The notes below the pieces were generated by a model. The model saw only the letters and a program-made list of their open reading frames with translations. It had not been told where the DNA came from and did no database searches. Shown here in pieces: positions 21,631 to 31,990 of a stretch of 64,000 nucleotides of DNA (positions are counted from its first letter, which is position 1; each line of letters starts with the position of its first letter). The position numbers and the translations under genes were made by a program. The DNA comes from Ichthyophis bannanicus. Lineage: Eukaryota > Chordata > Amphibia > Gymnophiona > Ichthyophiidae. Location: assembly GCA_033557465.1 (NCBI GenBank), contig JAWIIG010000037.1, positions 1,426,001 to 1,490,000 of the forward strand, in the 5' to 3' direction.

Positions 21631-23620
21631 TCAAAACCCCAAGCCTGGCTGAGCTGGAACTGGCGTCTGGATCTTTTGACTTTTAGGCTTGTGAGGCCCA
21701 TAGCCAAAGCCCTTACCTTGAGCACCCTCTGGCGAGGTCAGTGTGGTTGGATATGGGGGGTATCCCCTGTAGGGTTGGCCCTTCCTGAGGAAGAAGGGTT
21801 TCTTCCCTTGTGGCTGTTTTCTAGGAAGGGTGGAGGTCTTCCTGGAGAGCCGAGTATGGGTGATATACTCGGTCTCAATTTCGGGGGCTTTGTCCTCCAT
21901 GGGCTTACCAAAGAGCTGCTTCTGGAGGCAAGGAAGTCGAGGAGCTTCTCCTGGACCCACTGCTCTAAGTCGGAGGACTGGAATCAAGCCTGCTGGTGGG
22001 TGCCGATGCCAGCCGCTGACACTCGTGCGGAGGACTCGAAGCCGTCGTAGGTGTCTCATGAGAGGTATTTGGAGCACTCACCAACTGACCTCGAGAGTGT
22101 CTGGAAGTGCCGGAGGTGGTCTCCATCGAGATCTGCAGCAAATCCCCCGAGTTCTTTAGTGAGGTCTTGGAGGAACACCAATTTAAAGTTGGTAGACATG
22201 GATGCGGCATGCTAGCATGGAGCCCTGGTAACATTTGCACCCGAGAGCATTGAGGGCGTGAGACTCCTTGCCCGGGGGGACTGAAGAGTGAGTCTTTGGG
22301 CTCTTCTGCTTGCGCACGGCCAACTCGACGACCATGGAGGTATGGGGAAGCTGAGCCTTCTGAAACCCCGGTCCCCACTGGACCCTGTACATGGAGTCCA
22401 GGCACCGACTGATGATCAGGACAGAGGCCATGGTCTCCCACATGCGAAGAAGGGGCCGGTTAAGGATGGAGGGGACCAGAACCGTGAGGGTTTCCCTCTG
22501 TGGTGCCTCATATTGGAGGATATCGATTTCCTCCGCTCGAGGTTCCTCCTCCGACTTGATGGTAAGCGCGAGGGCCTGCGCCATATCATGGACAAACTCA
22601 AGGAAAGAGGTATCCTCAGGAGGGAACGTCTCCTCTGGGTCAGCGGGGAAGGGTCCAAGGGGAGGTCTCGGCGAGCCCGAGTCTCCAGTGAGGTGTCACC
22701 ATTGGATTTCCACTCTGAATAGTCCGAGGAAGACTCGAGGTCAGGTGGTTCTAGGTGGGTTGATGACCCACACCAGGCTTCCGAGGCCGGAGCCTGTCCA
22801 GAGCCGGAGACGCTCGCCCGAGATGATCTCACACCCGAGGAACGGGAAGGAGATCAAGACCCTTACCGAGGTCTCTCACGAGGCATCTGGCTCTCAGGGA
22901 TCACTGCAGCGGCCTCAAGGTCAAGGTCCCTGTGGTCTCTTGGCACGTGCTGGCAGGGCCAGGCATTTGCGCCTGCTGGGAGGTGAGGAACGTAGAAGTG
23001 CTGCGTTCCAAGGCCAGCATTTGGGCCTCCAACTCGGGAGTGGGGGCCTGTGACACCAAAAGAGTGGTAACCGGGTCAGGCATCGAGGAGACCAGGCACC
23101 ATTACCGGAGAGCTCTGCATCGGTTCGAGGTACCTTTCTCGGATGCTCCCTCTCCGACTCTTCGGACTGTCGTAGGGGGCTGATGGACTGGGCACGTGAC
23201 TTCTCATGCTTGTCCGACCCCCCCCCCCGGACGATGTTCTTGCGGCCTTCTTCATCTTCTTCCATTCATTCTCAGGGGACCCCTGGTTGGAGTGCCTGCG
23301 GGCCTGTAGGGGAACCTTGGGCAGCTCCGAGGGTTGTGGGGCCTTGGATCGTGAGGATACCGGGGATACTGGGGTCGAGTCTGCCTTATGGAAGATATCA
23401 TTGAGCTTCTGCTGACGACTCTGGATGGCCTTAGAGGACATCTTTTTGCATAAGGAGCATTGCTCTGGGTCGTGATCAGCACCCAGACACCTGAGACTGC
23501 AGTCATGGGTGTCTGTAAATGACATCTTTTTGGAGCACTGATCACATTTTTTAAAACCAGAGACCACTGGGGCAAAAAGGACCCCTGCAAGATCGAAGAC
23601 CCTCAACGCAGCCAGTGGTT
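21631..23620 (-). pseudogene. DIRS B Gag-like ORF1 remnant
   Basis: The N-terminal part (frame 23606-23076) has GFKKCDQCSKKMSFTDTHD, then LRCLGADHDPEQCSLCKK: three CxxC pairs as in element C. The C-terminal part is spread over several frames: PGFQKAQLPHTSMVVE, QGSMLACRIHVYQL, and VEYITHTRLSRKTSTLPRK-like text near 21840. It is broken by frameshifts and stops. The presumed role is nucleocapsid or RNA-binding protein; this is inference from position. Confidence 0.7.
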
Positions 23621-23974
23621 AAAAAGGGCGCGAAAGCGCTAAAGGGGGAAAGAAGGGAAAAATGGGTCCCGAGACCGACCACCGAAGCAGTGGTACTCAA
23701 GAGGTGGGAGGGGAATAGGCGCTAGCCAGAAAAGACAAAAATGCACTTAGGAAGAAAAAACGTTTTCTGGGGATGAGAAGCATGTCCGAAGGGCTCCACG
23801 GAAAAAGGGAGACTGAGCAAGATAGCACTCTTGGGCGGGAAGGGACCACACATGCGTGGCAGCATTCCCAAAGGCTTTCTTTGAAAGCAAAGCTGGGGAA
23901 CTGCTCTGCGCGGGCTCTGTTGGTGCCAACATCACCCATATGGGAGGACTAACTTCCTGCTTGTTCCTGGAGAA

Positions 23975-24435
23975 TAATATTTTGAGGCATTATTTTAAGA
24001 ATTTACAGGAGCTATTTTTAGGGGAAAAGGTCCAGATTTTTCAAGGGCCATCCAAAAGAGGCGCAAGGAATTTCTGGTGATAAAGTCCAGTCCTTGCCCT
24101 CGAGGCCACTTTTGTGTTAAAGTTTCCGTGTAGATGTTATGTTTATATTGATGGTAAAAAATTTATTTTCCTTGAACCAAAACAGTTCTTAGGATTTTTG
24201 GCAGGGTGTGAGACTATGCACCGTGTTTAATATGTTCTCTTTATTAGCTGGCTATGTTATTCTTATGTCTCCTTTTTTCGTTCATTTTCCTGTGATAAAA
24301 TTCCTATTCCATGCCCCCGAATTGTGGGCTAATATTTCAGTTTAATTTGTATTTGTGCTTGTATGATTGCCTGATTTAACTTTTCTTTTGTCATTTCATT
24401 CTGTTTTTTGGGAAGATAACATATGAACTGTGGAA
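23975..24435 (+). pseudogene. L1 ORF1 C-terminal part and spacer, after DIRS B
   Basis: The protein resumes as ILRHYFKNLQELFLGEKVQIF and then, with breaks, RRKEFLVIKSSPCPRG, as expected for the end of L1 ORF1. From about 24190 to 24435 the DNA has no frame and includes CCCCCGAATTGTGGGCTAAT, which I read as the spacer after ORF1. This proves that element B inserted into this L1. Confidence 0.55.
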
Positions 24436-24582
24436 ATCCTCTGCTTACCCCTGGGACAAGCAGCATGGAATATGTATACCTTTGTGAACTTGAGACCTGG
24501 AAGGGCCACTGTTGAAAACAGGATACTGGGCTTGAAGGACCCTTGGTCTGGCCCAATATGGCATATCTTACGTTCTTTATAT
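24436..24582 (+). repeat. CR1/L3-type LINE 3' end fragment
   Basis: The text TGGGACAAGCAGCATGGAAT, CACTGTTGAAAACAGGATAC, TGGGCTTGAAGGACC and ATGGCATATCTTACGTTCTT is the complement of the 3' end of the CR1/L3 element at 51792 (AGAACATAAGATATGCCATAC; ATCCTGTTTCCAACAGTGG). Only about 145 bp are present, consistent with 5' truncation at insertion. Confidence 0.65.
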
Positions 24583-25215
24583 TATGCTCTTAAACATTTA
24601 TAAAGAAAAAAAAAGTCCTCGGTTTCAGTTTGGTAAAGTAAGTCCTGTAAAAACATCTGCAATAAATCTTAGCTATGACCATGTAATATGACTGCATAGC
24701 ACAGCATATTATTATTTTGGTGAACAATCACATCACAGTGCAACACTTTGCAAGAAGCTAATTCCAATTAAAAACTTCTGAAAACTGAAAAAATAAATAT
24801 TTGTGATGGCCATAATAGCTTGTTCTAAACACACAGACAAGCATGCAATAATAAAATAGTAGTTTTTCAAGGCTACCATACAATTTCATTTATCTGTAAA
24901 CATGCCTGTTGATTGCTACAGGAAAGCTATCAAGCCATTAGTAAACAGTAACTCTGAGTATATGACCCAGATTTTGATCTTACTATTTGCTCTTGGTCAT
25001 TATGCCCAAATAATGTTATGTTATCATAAGCACTTCTTAAAAGTCCCATAATCAGACCTACTGTAAATGTTATGCATGTAATGTAGGCTTTTCATTACTT
25101 TGGTTAGCCCAATGGTTGAGTATACATTTTTCCTAAAAGTCTTAAATGGACATTCTTTCTTCTTAGAATGAGTTTGGATAAAGAAGTGTGAAAACTGGGC
25201 TAGTCCACTATGCTG
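24583..25215. other. AT-rich DNA, nothing recognised
   Basis: No frame longer than chance and no repeat motif that I could match within the window. Confidence 0.5.
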
Positions 25216-25344
25216 CTAGTTAAATAAAAAGAGAAACCAAAAGGAAAATTAGAGTATACTAGTTTTCGAAGGCTAGCCTACAAATGCATTAAGTTAGTCC
25301 AATAAAAAAGTATATCCTTTTGGTTTCTCTTTTTATTTAACTAG
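25216..25344. repeat. perfect 30-bp inverted repeat around a 69-bp core
   Basis: The arm CTAGTTAAATAAAAAGAGAA followed by ACCAAAAGGA (25216-25245) is repeated exactly in inverse orientation at 25315-25344. The core contains TCGAAGGCTAGCCTACAAATGC. This is probably a small foldback transposon or a very young palindrome; the family is unknown. Confidence 0.75.
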
Positions 25345-25458
25345 AATGAGTTTGAAATTATGCACACAGAGCTAACATGAGTAAACAGACACTAATCAAT
25401 AAGTACAGCTCCATGTATGCCTTGTAGCACTATACAAATGATAAATAGTAGTAGCTTA
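25345..25458. other. short unassigned spacer
   Basis: About 110 bp of AT-rich DNA between the perfect inverted repeat and the next foldback element. It contains CTCCATGTATGCCTTGTAG but no gene. Confidence 0.4.
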
Positions 25459-25885
25459 GGGCCTGATATTCAGCACAAGTGGCTAGCACTGCTAACAAGG
25501 GTAGCTGCTGGCGCTGAATATTAAATCCAGATATTCAATACCGGGGTCATATCCGGACCCAGCATTGAATATCAAGGGTAGCTGCATAGGCCAATCAGTA
25601 ACCAGGCAGTGGCTCAGTATTGCCACTGCCCGATTAGCAGTATGCGGCGAAGGTTAGGCCAGGGTTACCTGCACCTGGCTTTTACTGCATATCACTAACT
25701 GGGCAGTGGTTCAATATCGCTGCTGCCTGGTTATCACATCCTCCACTGCGCCCCAGAATGCCCCCTACATGCCTTAATGCTAAGCAGTTAGCATTGGGGT
25801 ATTTAGGGTTGGCAGTTATGGATATTCAGCGGCACTAACCGTGCCGCTCTGCTAACCCCATTAATCGCTTGGAATATTGGGCCCT
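25459..25885. mobile_element. foldback (MITE-like) element, ATATTCAG type
   Basis: Ends are GGGCCTGATATTCAG and GGAATATTGGGCCC, imperfectly inverse. The interior has CTGGCGCTGAATATTAAATC and repeated GGGCAGTGG/CACTGCCCG segments. It has the same family layout as 15618-15812. There is no coding frame. Confidence 0.6.
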
Positions 25886-26690
25886 TAAACTCTAAAAGGG
25901 GACACAGTCAATGGAGGTAGCTAGTGCTTTTAGGGTATGGCAGGATTAGTGTGTGTTTTTGGCAGCTACAAAGTAAAACAGTGCCCTGCACTAAAAAAAA
26001 CCCAGGCAGCAATGTTCCCTCTAAGCTGTGTGCGTGTGCGCGTGCACACACCTCGCCGAGCGAGCGCACATACTTTACAACAGAGCGCACAAAAATTACA
26101 GCTCTGATTCTGATAGAAAACAACACAGACGTCTTAAAATTTAAAAGTTATGATTGTAATTACTAGAAATCTCCCGCTTCATTTAGTAATCATCTATTTT
26201 CATTTAATTTGATTAAAATCAATGTGGTGTAATACTGTATTCTGACATGTAGTCAAATTTTAAAGTATATAACTCCGAGTGTCATTATGTAGCGCACAAA
26301 AATTTAACTTTCCTTCCAAAGCTGCACACAGCTGATATTTTATGCGCACACAGCCTACAGAAAATTAGAGGGAATATTGCCAGGCAGCACATATCTGGAT
26401 GGTGCTTGGGTGGGGTGTGGGTGATCCCACCTTTGCACTGCTAGCGTGGGCCTTGAAAACTGGCATTGCTGGCACTTGGCAGGGAGCAACCTCCGCCAGC
26501 ACAATAGATAGTGGTAGTTCTTCCAAAGCAATATCAACGTGCTGAGCTGTACTAAATTCAGGGGGATGGTTGTCCCCGATCCTTGCATCTAGTTCAATGC
26601 CCCACACTAGTAATGCAGCCGAAACTTGTGTTACTAGCGTGGGGCTTAATAAAATACCCCTTAAAGCAACTTTAAATAATGCCCAAATTT
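25886..26690. repeat. unclassified repeat split by a hAT-like element
   Basis: The stretch reads CTAAAAGGGGACAC at the left and GGGGCTTAATAAAATACCCC at the right. Sequence on both sides of the hAT-like insertion at 26010-26379 appears to belong together, joined through the duplicated CCAGGCAG. No coding frame is supported. Confidence 0.35.
26010..26379. mobile_element. non-autonomous hAT-like element with 8-bp duplication
   Basis: The ends CAATGTTCCCTCTAA and TTAGAGGGAATATTG are inverse repeats with one mismatch. The flanks carry a perfect 8-bp duplication CCAGGCAG at 26002-26009 and 26380-26387, as made by hAT transposases. The 370-bp interior repeats GAGCGCACA and CACAAAAAT motifs and encodes nothing. 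Confidence 0.85.
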
Positions 26691-26696
26691 TTAATG

Positions 26697-26987
26697 CTGG
26701 GGCCATTTCTGGCGATATTCAGCTGCTGGTTAGATAGCTAAACAGGCTAAAAGTTAGGACAGCTTTTTTTCTGCTTAACTTTAGCTAGTTAGCAGTTGAA
26801 TATCGCCACCCCGCTTCGCCCTTGGAATGCCCTGATGGTAAGTGGTTAGCATTGGGGTGTTTAAACCCGTAAAGTGGGGATATTCAGTTGCATTAACCTC
26901 TTTAGTGCCGCTAAATATCTCATTGAGTGATTTAGCCAGCTAGCAGGTCTATTAATCAGCTATACTGCTTTGAACAGGCCCCCCTAA
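26697..26987. mobile_element. foldback element directly after the host stop codon
   Basis: The left end GGGGCCATTTCTGGCGATATTCAG-like text and right end CTTTGAACAGGCCCCCC are related to the ATATTCAG family. The right end lies about 18 bp beyond the stop codon of the minus-strand host exon, so it occupies the start of that gene's 3' UTR. Confidence 0.5.
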
Positions 26988-27004
26988 ATCACTTCTTGTA
27001 GGCT

Positions 27005-29376
27005 TTATGGTGGTGTTAATGTTCTGAACAGCTGTGTCAGACAGAACACTGCAGCAGTGAGGGCAGTGCACTGGTGAGACAAAAACTGAATGCTTAGATC
27101 TGGGCAGCCTTTTTCACAGCTCTTTCTGGCAGCTTGTACAAACTCACTGTAGGTGCAAACAACAGCTTTGAGATCTGAAAGAATCTCTGCCTTCCTGCTG
27201 ATGCAGCAGCCACAATCTGCAAACTGGAAGCACACCTGGGCCAGTTGGAGTAGGTTCTGGAAAGTTTCCTGGACTATGTTTTGCATCAGTTCAGGATAAG
27301 GCTCCATACTGATGGCCTTCCGACAACTGGATATCAGCTTCCGAGATTCAGCACAGAGTGTGTATTTTTCTTCAGAAAAGTGCAATGCACATTTGTCCTG
27401 GAGATGCCTCATTCCATTGCCTGAAAATTCCTCTACAATTTTTTGTAACTTTAGTATATTATTTTGTAACTGGTTAAAATCAGCTGGCACTTCAAACGTG
27501 CTCTGTAACTGACTCAGGGCTTTGAAGTGATATTCTGGACTCATAACACTTTCAGTTGCCTGCAGTGCAGAGTCCACATTCTTGTTGCTATCATTCATGT
27601 TGAAAGGGTTCAAATCTATGGACAATAAACGTACTGAAGAAGGTGGAACCATCATCGGCAGTGATGGTGACATATGTTCTTCAGAATTAATATTTTCACC
27701 ATCTATCTCTGTATTAAGGTCATGGAAACAGGTGGCATAAAAAAAGCAACAACTGCACTTCTCCACTCTCTCTTTTGGAACCGTCATGTTTTTAATTTTT
27801 GTAAAATCCAAAAAGCTATCTATATTGTTTCTTGCAGGGCTATTTTTATCTCTATGGCTGAAACAGAAGAGTGATTGTTTTTTTGTGGCTCCTGAAATAT
27901 TATTATAGTGTGTAAAACATTGTAAAGGTTCCTGGAGAGGCTGCTGGCTTCTATGTAGTGTTCTCTCTCCTATTGATAGAGGAGTCATCTGTAACCTAAG
28001 CTGATCATCTCCAGACTCTTCATGCAATAAAACTCTATCCTTTACACTTTCATCATTACAAAGCTCTGGAGGATTAGATTTCTTCCAAAAAGATTCTGAG
28101 GTCATGGGCAAATACTGACCATCAACCTTATGTAGCACTTTATCTAAAACCAGGTCATCAGAGTCAATGTGTCCCAAGAGGGGTTCTCCTTCACCTCTAT
28201 GCTGATTGCTAAAACATGATGCTGTGTGACTTTTATTTTCTTTAGGTGCTGACATCCTGGTAAAGCAAGTGAGTATGCTTGAAATACCATTTAAATCAAA
28301 AAGCAACTCTGTGTTAGACAAACCTGAGCATTTCTTATCCTCAGCTTTTTTAGAAGATTCATCTTGTAAGTTTCTGCAGTCCCTTTCTTGAAATGAAGCT
28401 TTACCACCTTTGTGCATGTAGTAATTTTTTTCCATTTCTGTGGAAGACACTCTTTGCTCACTCTGTTTATTTTCAGAATTAGAAGTCACTTCTGGATGCG
28501 ATGATTGTCTGCTTCTATCCTGCGTCACTGGAACAATAACACAATGGCTTAAAATCTCTCTCTGCCATACATTATCAAATATTTTACATAATTCCGCTCC
28601 ATCTTGTGCTCTCACATCGCATGTTGTATTTTCCATCCTTTGCTGCATATGTTCTACTGTACTTGTTATGTTATTAGTTTCGCAAAGTAGACAATTATAT
28701 TCAGACGTACTCCTCCTTTTTACTTGTAATTGTCCTTTCTGACCATCTGAAGTGATGTCTTCTAGCTGATAGGTTATTTCAGAAGGGCTTGCCCTCCTCT
28801 CTTGGTGTAACAGACATAAAGGATTACAATGATTTGTATTGTCCTTTATATCAGCTTCAAAATAAGAGTCTGTTTTAGCCTCTTGCTGACCTGTGACATG
28901 GACAGCTGTAATTGAATGAATAAGAGCATCACTTACTGATTTAGTTTCCATAGTGTCGGGTTCCATTTCCATCAAGTTGGAGATGGAGTTCTTACTTTTG
29001 GTTTCTTTCCATATTTTGGGATTGGCAAGTTGCTTGGTTTCCAGGAGTGCATGCTTTTCCTTAGCATCTTGCAAGGAGAAAATGGTTGAAGAGAGAGAGT
29101 GTGAGGAGAAGCAGGGCTCTTTTTCATAATAGCATACATGATCAATGTTATCCAAGGACCAGGAGGGTGAGAAGGGAAATGTAACCTGTGAGGTGTAGTC
29201 TGTCTGTAAGAAAGATCTTCTCTTCTTAAAGCTCTTTGCAAGCTGCCTTGTCTCTTTACCGCTTCTTGGTTCTTGTCTGTTCGATCTTGACATATAATTG
29301 TCAACAGAATTACAGCATTGCACATCGTTTAGATAATAAAATTTACTTGCATGCGCCATAGAGACAGCTTTAGAAC
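27005..29376 (-). CDS. large 3'-terminal coding exon of a host gene, FRMPD1-like (tentative)
   Basis: A 790-codon open stretch runs from a splice acceptor at 29377 to a TAA at 27005. It is not transposon-like: there are no RT, recombinase or Gag motifs, and codon use is ordinary. Most of the product is polar and low in motifs (phospho-type Ser/Thr/Glu-rich text). The last ~170 residues look folded and helical (NQLQNNILKLQKIVEEFSG, CAESRKLISSCRKAIS, FQNLLQLAQVCFQFADCGCC, LKAVVCTYSEFVQAARKSC) and end ALTAAVFCLTQLFRTLTPP. This ending recalls the C-terminus of FERM-and-PDZ proteins (FRMPD1 group), whose last exon is also very long; that link is from memory and not verified. The open frame continues upstream to 29464 only through intron sequence, so I start at the acceptor. 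The upstream FERM/PDZ exons would lie to the right, beyond the DIRS insertions or the window. No AATAAA is evident close downstream. Confidence 0.65.
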
Positions 29377-29396
29377 CTATGTGTATAGAAAAAAGG
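29377..29396 (-). promoter_or_regulatory. splice acceptor of the host exon
   Basis: On the minus strand ACCTTTTTTCTATACACATAG precedes the coding stretch: a pyrimidine tract and AG with an open frame directly behind. It explains why the frame has no convincing start codon. Confidence 0.6.
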
Positions 29397-29665
29397 TACA
29401 AAGGTATAAAATGTATGATTATATCATTGTAGCATGAATACCTAACAATGATGTTCAGTAGCATTATCTATATAGTGTCGCCGAAAATCTATGGATAAGG
29501 CATATACTGAGTAGAGCCCCTGCTTTCTAGATACGTGCCTTTGACTATCTGGCCCTTAATATATAGTAGGGTAGAGCAAGTTGCCAGTGGGCTGATTTTA
29601 AATGTGTGTGTTGGGGGGGGGGGGAAGGTTGACAATTGTGGGATAGGATGTGGCTGGATTTTCCT
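29397..29665. other. presumed intron, no gene; G-run at 29612-29625
   Basis: This would be intron of the host gene. It holds a GTGTGTGTTGGGGGG-type run and nothing else that I can assign. Confidence 0.4.
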
Positions 29666-29826
29666 TTTCTCCAGGACCAAGCAGGAAGTCAGTCCTCACT
29701 TATGGGTGACGTCGGCGCCGACGGAGCCCTCGCGGAGCAATTTTCCCCAGCTTTCAAAGAAAGCCTTTGGGAATTGCAGCGCGCATGCGCGGTCGTCTTC
29801 CCGCCCGAGGGTGCCATCTTAGCCAG
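29666..29826 (+). repeat. DIRS C left inverted terminal repeat
   Basis: It begins TTCTCCAGGACCAAGCAGG and runs to GGTGCCATCTTAGCCAG. From CAGTCCTCACTTATGGG onward it is nearly identical, in inverse orientation, to 35245-35385. It holds a perfect 14-bp palindrome CGTCGGCGCCGACG near 29710-29723. Confidence 0.85.
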
Positions 29827-30067
29827 TCTTCTTTTTTCCGCGGAGCCCTACAGACGTCCCCGTCTTGTCCCCGCGAAAAAGTCGATTTTCTTCATTATTT
29901 TATTCTTATTTCCTTCGGTTCGACGCCGATCTTTTTCCCGCCGGACTCGCGACGCCGGTCACGAGTCCTCTTACTTTTTTTCGGTTTTTCTGACTTTGTC
30001 AGCTTTCGTTTTCGATTTTTCCCTGGCAGCCCGGTCCTTTGACCTCGCAGGGGCCCTTTTTCCCCCG

Positions 30068-31990
30068 ATGGCTGCCAGTGGGTTTAAGCGGTGTGGTCAG
30101 TGTGACCGAAATATGTCACTAACTGACACACACGACTTTTGCCTCCGCTGCCTGGGCCCGGATCATGAGGAACTGATCTGTGGGCCCTGCGGCAAAATGT
30201 CCTCAAAAGCGTTGAGAAGTCGGCGGCATCAGCGTGATAGAATCTTCGCTGACCCCAGCCGTACCCGGACCTCGTCGGAGGCCTCCGCGTCAAAAGGCTC
30301 CAGCTCGGACCGTCGCCGGAGTTCCTCCGACCGGGGTTCTCCCTCCGGGGACCATCGTCGGAAGGTGAAACCCGCGAGGGCGGCGTCGGTGGACGCTCCT
30401 GGTTCCGCGAGGGCCAGGTCGCATAGCCCCGACAGCCGCCCCGGGTCCTTGGAGAAGGAACACCTCACGAAGCGACCTCGCCTGGAGTCGGAGATGCCTG
30501 CTCGGGTAAGTCCTGTGGTCCTTCTGGACTCGCCTCCGCGACAGCCGACGTCGGGCCCGACGCCGTCGGGGCCCGAGTCGGGGACTGCTGGGTCACCTGA
30601 GCTCGGACTCAGGTTGACGGCCTTGGAGAGCAGACTGTCTGCCTTCATGGACCAGCAGAGGGCACTGCTCGCTGGCCTCGCTGGCGCCGCTGCCCCGACC
30701 GCCGGGATGTCGACGTCCAAGTCGACCCCGGAGACCGAGCCGATCCTCGAGTCGATGAGAACTCGAGTCGATCCTCGGTCGAGGTCACCCTCGGCCTCCC
30801 GTTCGGGACCGAGGTCGCCGACGCCGACTCCCTCGGCGTCGGGGCGGCAGGCGCCGCGCCCTGCCCGGGCCGACCCCACCGAGTCCTCGTCAGAGTCGGT
30901 CTGGGAGTCTGAGGAGGAAGAGTCGCCTGATTCTTTCCGGACTCGGTGTGTCCCCTCGGACTCACCGGAGTCCGAGCCTCGGAAGCAGTCCCCCCCGGAG
31001 GATGCCCGGTTCTCGGACTTCGTTAGGGATATGGCCAAGGCTTTGGCCTTCCCTGCGGATCCCGAGGAGGAGCCTCGAGCCGAAGAGCTCGACGCCCTCC
31101 AGTATGACTCTCCCGCGAGGGAACACTTTACTGTACCGGTTCCTCCTATGCTGGAACGACTACTCTTCCGCATGTGGGAGAGTCCGGCCTCCTCGCCGGT
31201 CCTGAGCAAGCGGGTCAATTCTATCTATCGAGTCCGCAAGAGCCCTGGCTTTCAAAAGGCACAGCTACCACACCATTCCATGGTAGTGGAATCGGCCATG
31301 CATCGTCTTAAGAGCCAGAAGATGCACTCCTCGGTGCCTCCTGGCAGGGAGGCCCGTAACCTGGATGGCCTTGGTAAGAAGTGTTTCCAGGGCTCTATGC
31401 TCGCATGTCGTGTCCAGACTTACCAGCTATACATGGGCATGTATCTCCGGGATCTGGCTAAAGAGCTAGCCGGATTCTCCGCTGGGTTGTCCGAGGAACC
31501 CTTGCGGAGGTTCCTGGCCTTGTCCACTGGCATTCGGGAATGCTCAAAGTTCATGTCCCGGGCAGCCTATGATGGCTTTGAAGCATCGGCTCGAGTGGCC
31601 GCAGCCGGCATCGGTGCCCGCCGACAGGCTTGGCTTCAGTCGTCAGACCTTGAGCCCTGGGTGCAGGACAAGTTGGTCGATGTCCCCTGCCGAGGCGAAA
31701 ACCTCTTTGGCAAGCCCATGGCGGAAAAGGCTGCGCAAATTGAGACTGAGACTCTCACCAGGACCAGGCTTTCTAGGAAGACCTCCGCCCCTTCCCAGAA
31801 AAAGAAGGGCTCGGGGAAAAAGTCCTTTTACCCGAGGAAGGCGGCTGCCTACAAACAATACCCCCATTATCAGGCCCCTGCAGCTCCCCAACAGGGCCAG
31901 CAGGCCAAGGGACGGGGTAACGGGTCCCGTAGGCAGCAAGCCCCCAAGCCTGCACCACCAGCCCCTGCTCAGCAGGGTGGGGGCTTTTGA
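30068..31990 (+). CDS. DIRS C ORF1, Gag-like protein with zinc-binding-type Cys pairs
   Basis: A 640-residue product from the ATG at 30068 (MAASGFKRCGQC). The frame is open further upstream through the terminal repeat, but the relatives B and E share the start region from here. Residues about 9-48 hold three CxxC pairs (CGQC, CLRC, CGPC), suggesting a zinc ribbon. Residues about 60-320 are Ser/Pro/Arg-rich low complexity. From about 330 a conserved region follows (FSDFVRDMAKALAFP, SPGFQKAQLPHHSMVVES, QGSMLACRVQTYQL, ARRQAWLQSSDLEPW, CRGENLFG) which is shared with B and F. The C-terminus is basic and Gln/Pro-rich (RKTSAPSQKKKGSGKKSF). It is presumed to package element RNA. It ends in TGA followed by C, with the RT frame continuing in phase. 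Confidence 0.75.
   Translation: MAASGFKRCGQCDRNMSLTDTHDFCLRCLGPDHEELICGPCGKMSSKALRSRRHQRDRIFADPSRTRTSSEASASKGSSSDRRRSSSDRGSPSGDHRRKVKPARAASVDAPGSARARSHSPDSRPGSLEKEHLTKRPRLESEMPARVSPVVLLDSPPRQPTSGPTPSGPESGTAGSPELGLRLTALESRLSAFMDQQRALLAGLAGAAAPTAGMSTSKSTPETEPILESMRTRVDPRSRSPSASRSGPRSPTPTPSASGRQAPRPARADPTESSSESVWESEEEESPDSFRTRCVPSDSPESEPRKQSPPEDARFSDFVRDMAKALAFPADPEEEPRAEELDALQYDSPAREHFTVPVPPMLERLLFRMWESPASSPVLSKRVNSIYRVRKSPGFQKAQLPHHSMVVESAMHRLKSQKMHSSVPPGREARNLDGLGKKCFQGSMLACRVQTYQLYMGMYLRDLAKELAGFSAGLSEEPLRRFLALSTGIRECSKFMSRAAYDGFEASARVAAAGIGARRQAWLQSSDLEPWVQDKLVDVPCRGENLFGKPMAEKAAQIETETLTRTRLSRKTSAPSQKKKGSGKKSFYPRKAAAYKQYPHYQAPAAPQQGQQAKGRGNGSRRQQAPKPAPPAPAQQGGGF

Larger units (their letters stand above)
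18215..23974 (-). mobile_element. DIRS-type element B, complete length but decayed
   Basis: The ends, read on the minus strand, are CTCCAGGAACAAGCAGGAAG at 23972 and a right end near 18215 (CTGGAGAACTACGCTT). Both terminal repeats carry GTCCTC, CATATGGGTGATG and GGGAATGC text, and the internal complementary region lies at 18435-18550, before the recombinase end. The order Gag-like, RT-RNase H-methyltransferase-like and recombinase is preserved with many stops. It is closest to elements C and E. It sits inside L1 ORF1. The right terminus has lost about 20 bp (the ACTCACCTGTAACAGGTGTT part) relative to C, while its internal region keeps them. Confidence 0.8.

Noticed and set aside
29377..29464. 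N-terminal extension MLLNIIVRYSC of the host exon frame
   Set aside because: It lies before a good splice acceptor and reads hydrophobic, intron-like text.
29636..30067. ORF1 of DIRS C starting upstream in the terminal repeat
   Set aside because: The frame is open but related elements share coding sequence only from about the ATG at 30068, and the upstream part is terminal repeat.
30229..31218. 329-codon minus-strand frame opposite DIRS C ORF1
   Set aside because: It mirrors the codon bias of the Ser/Asp-rich ORF1 and has no motif.
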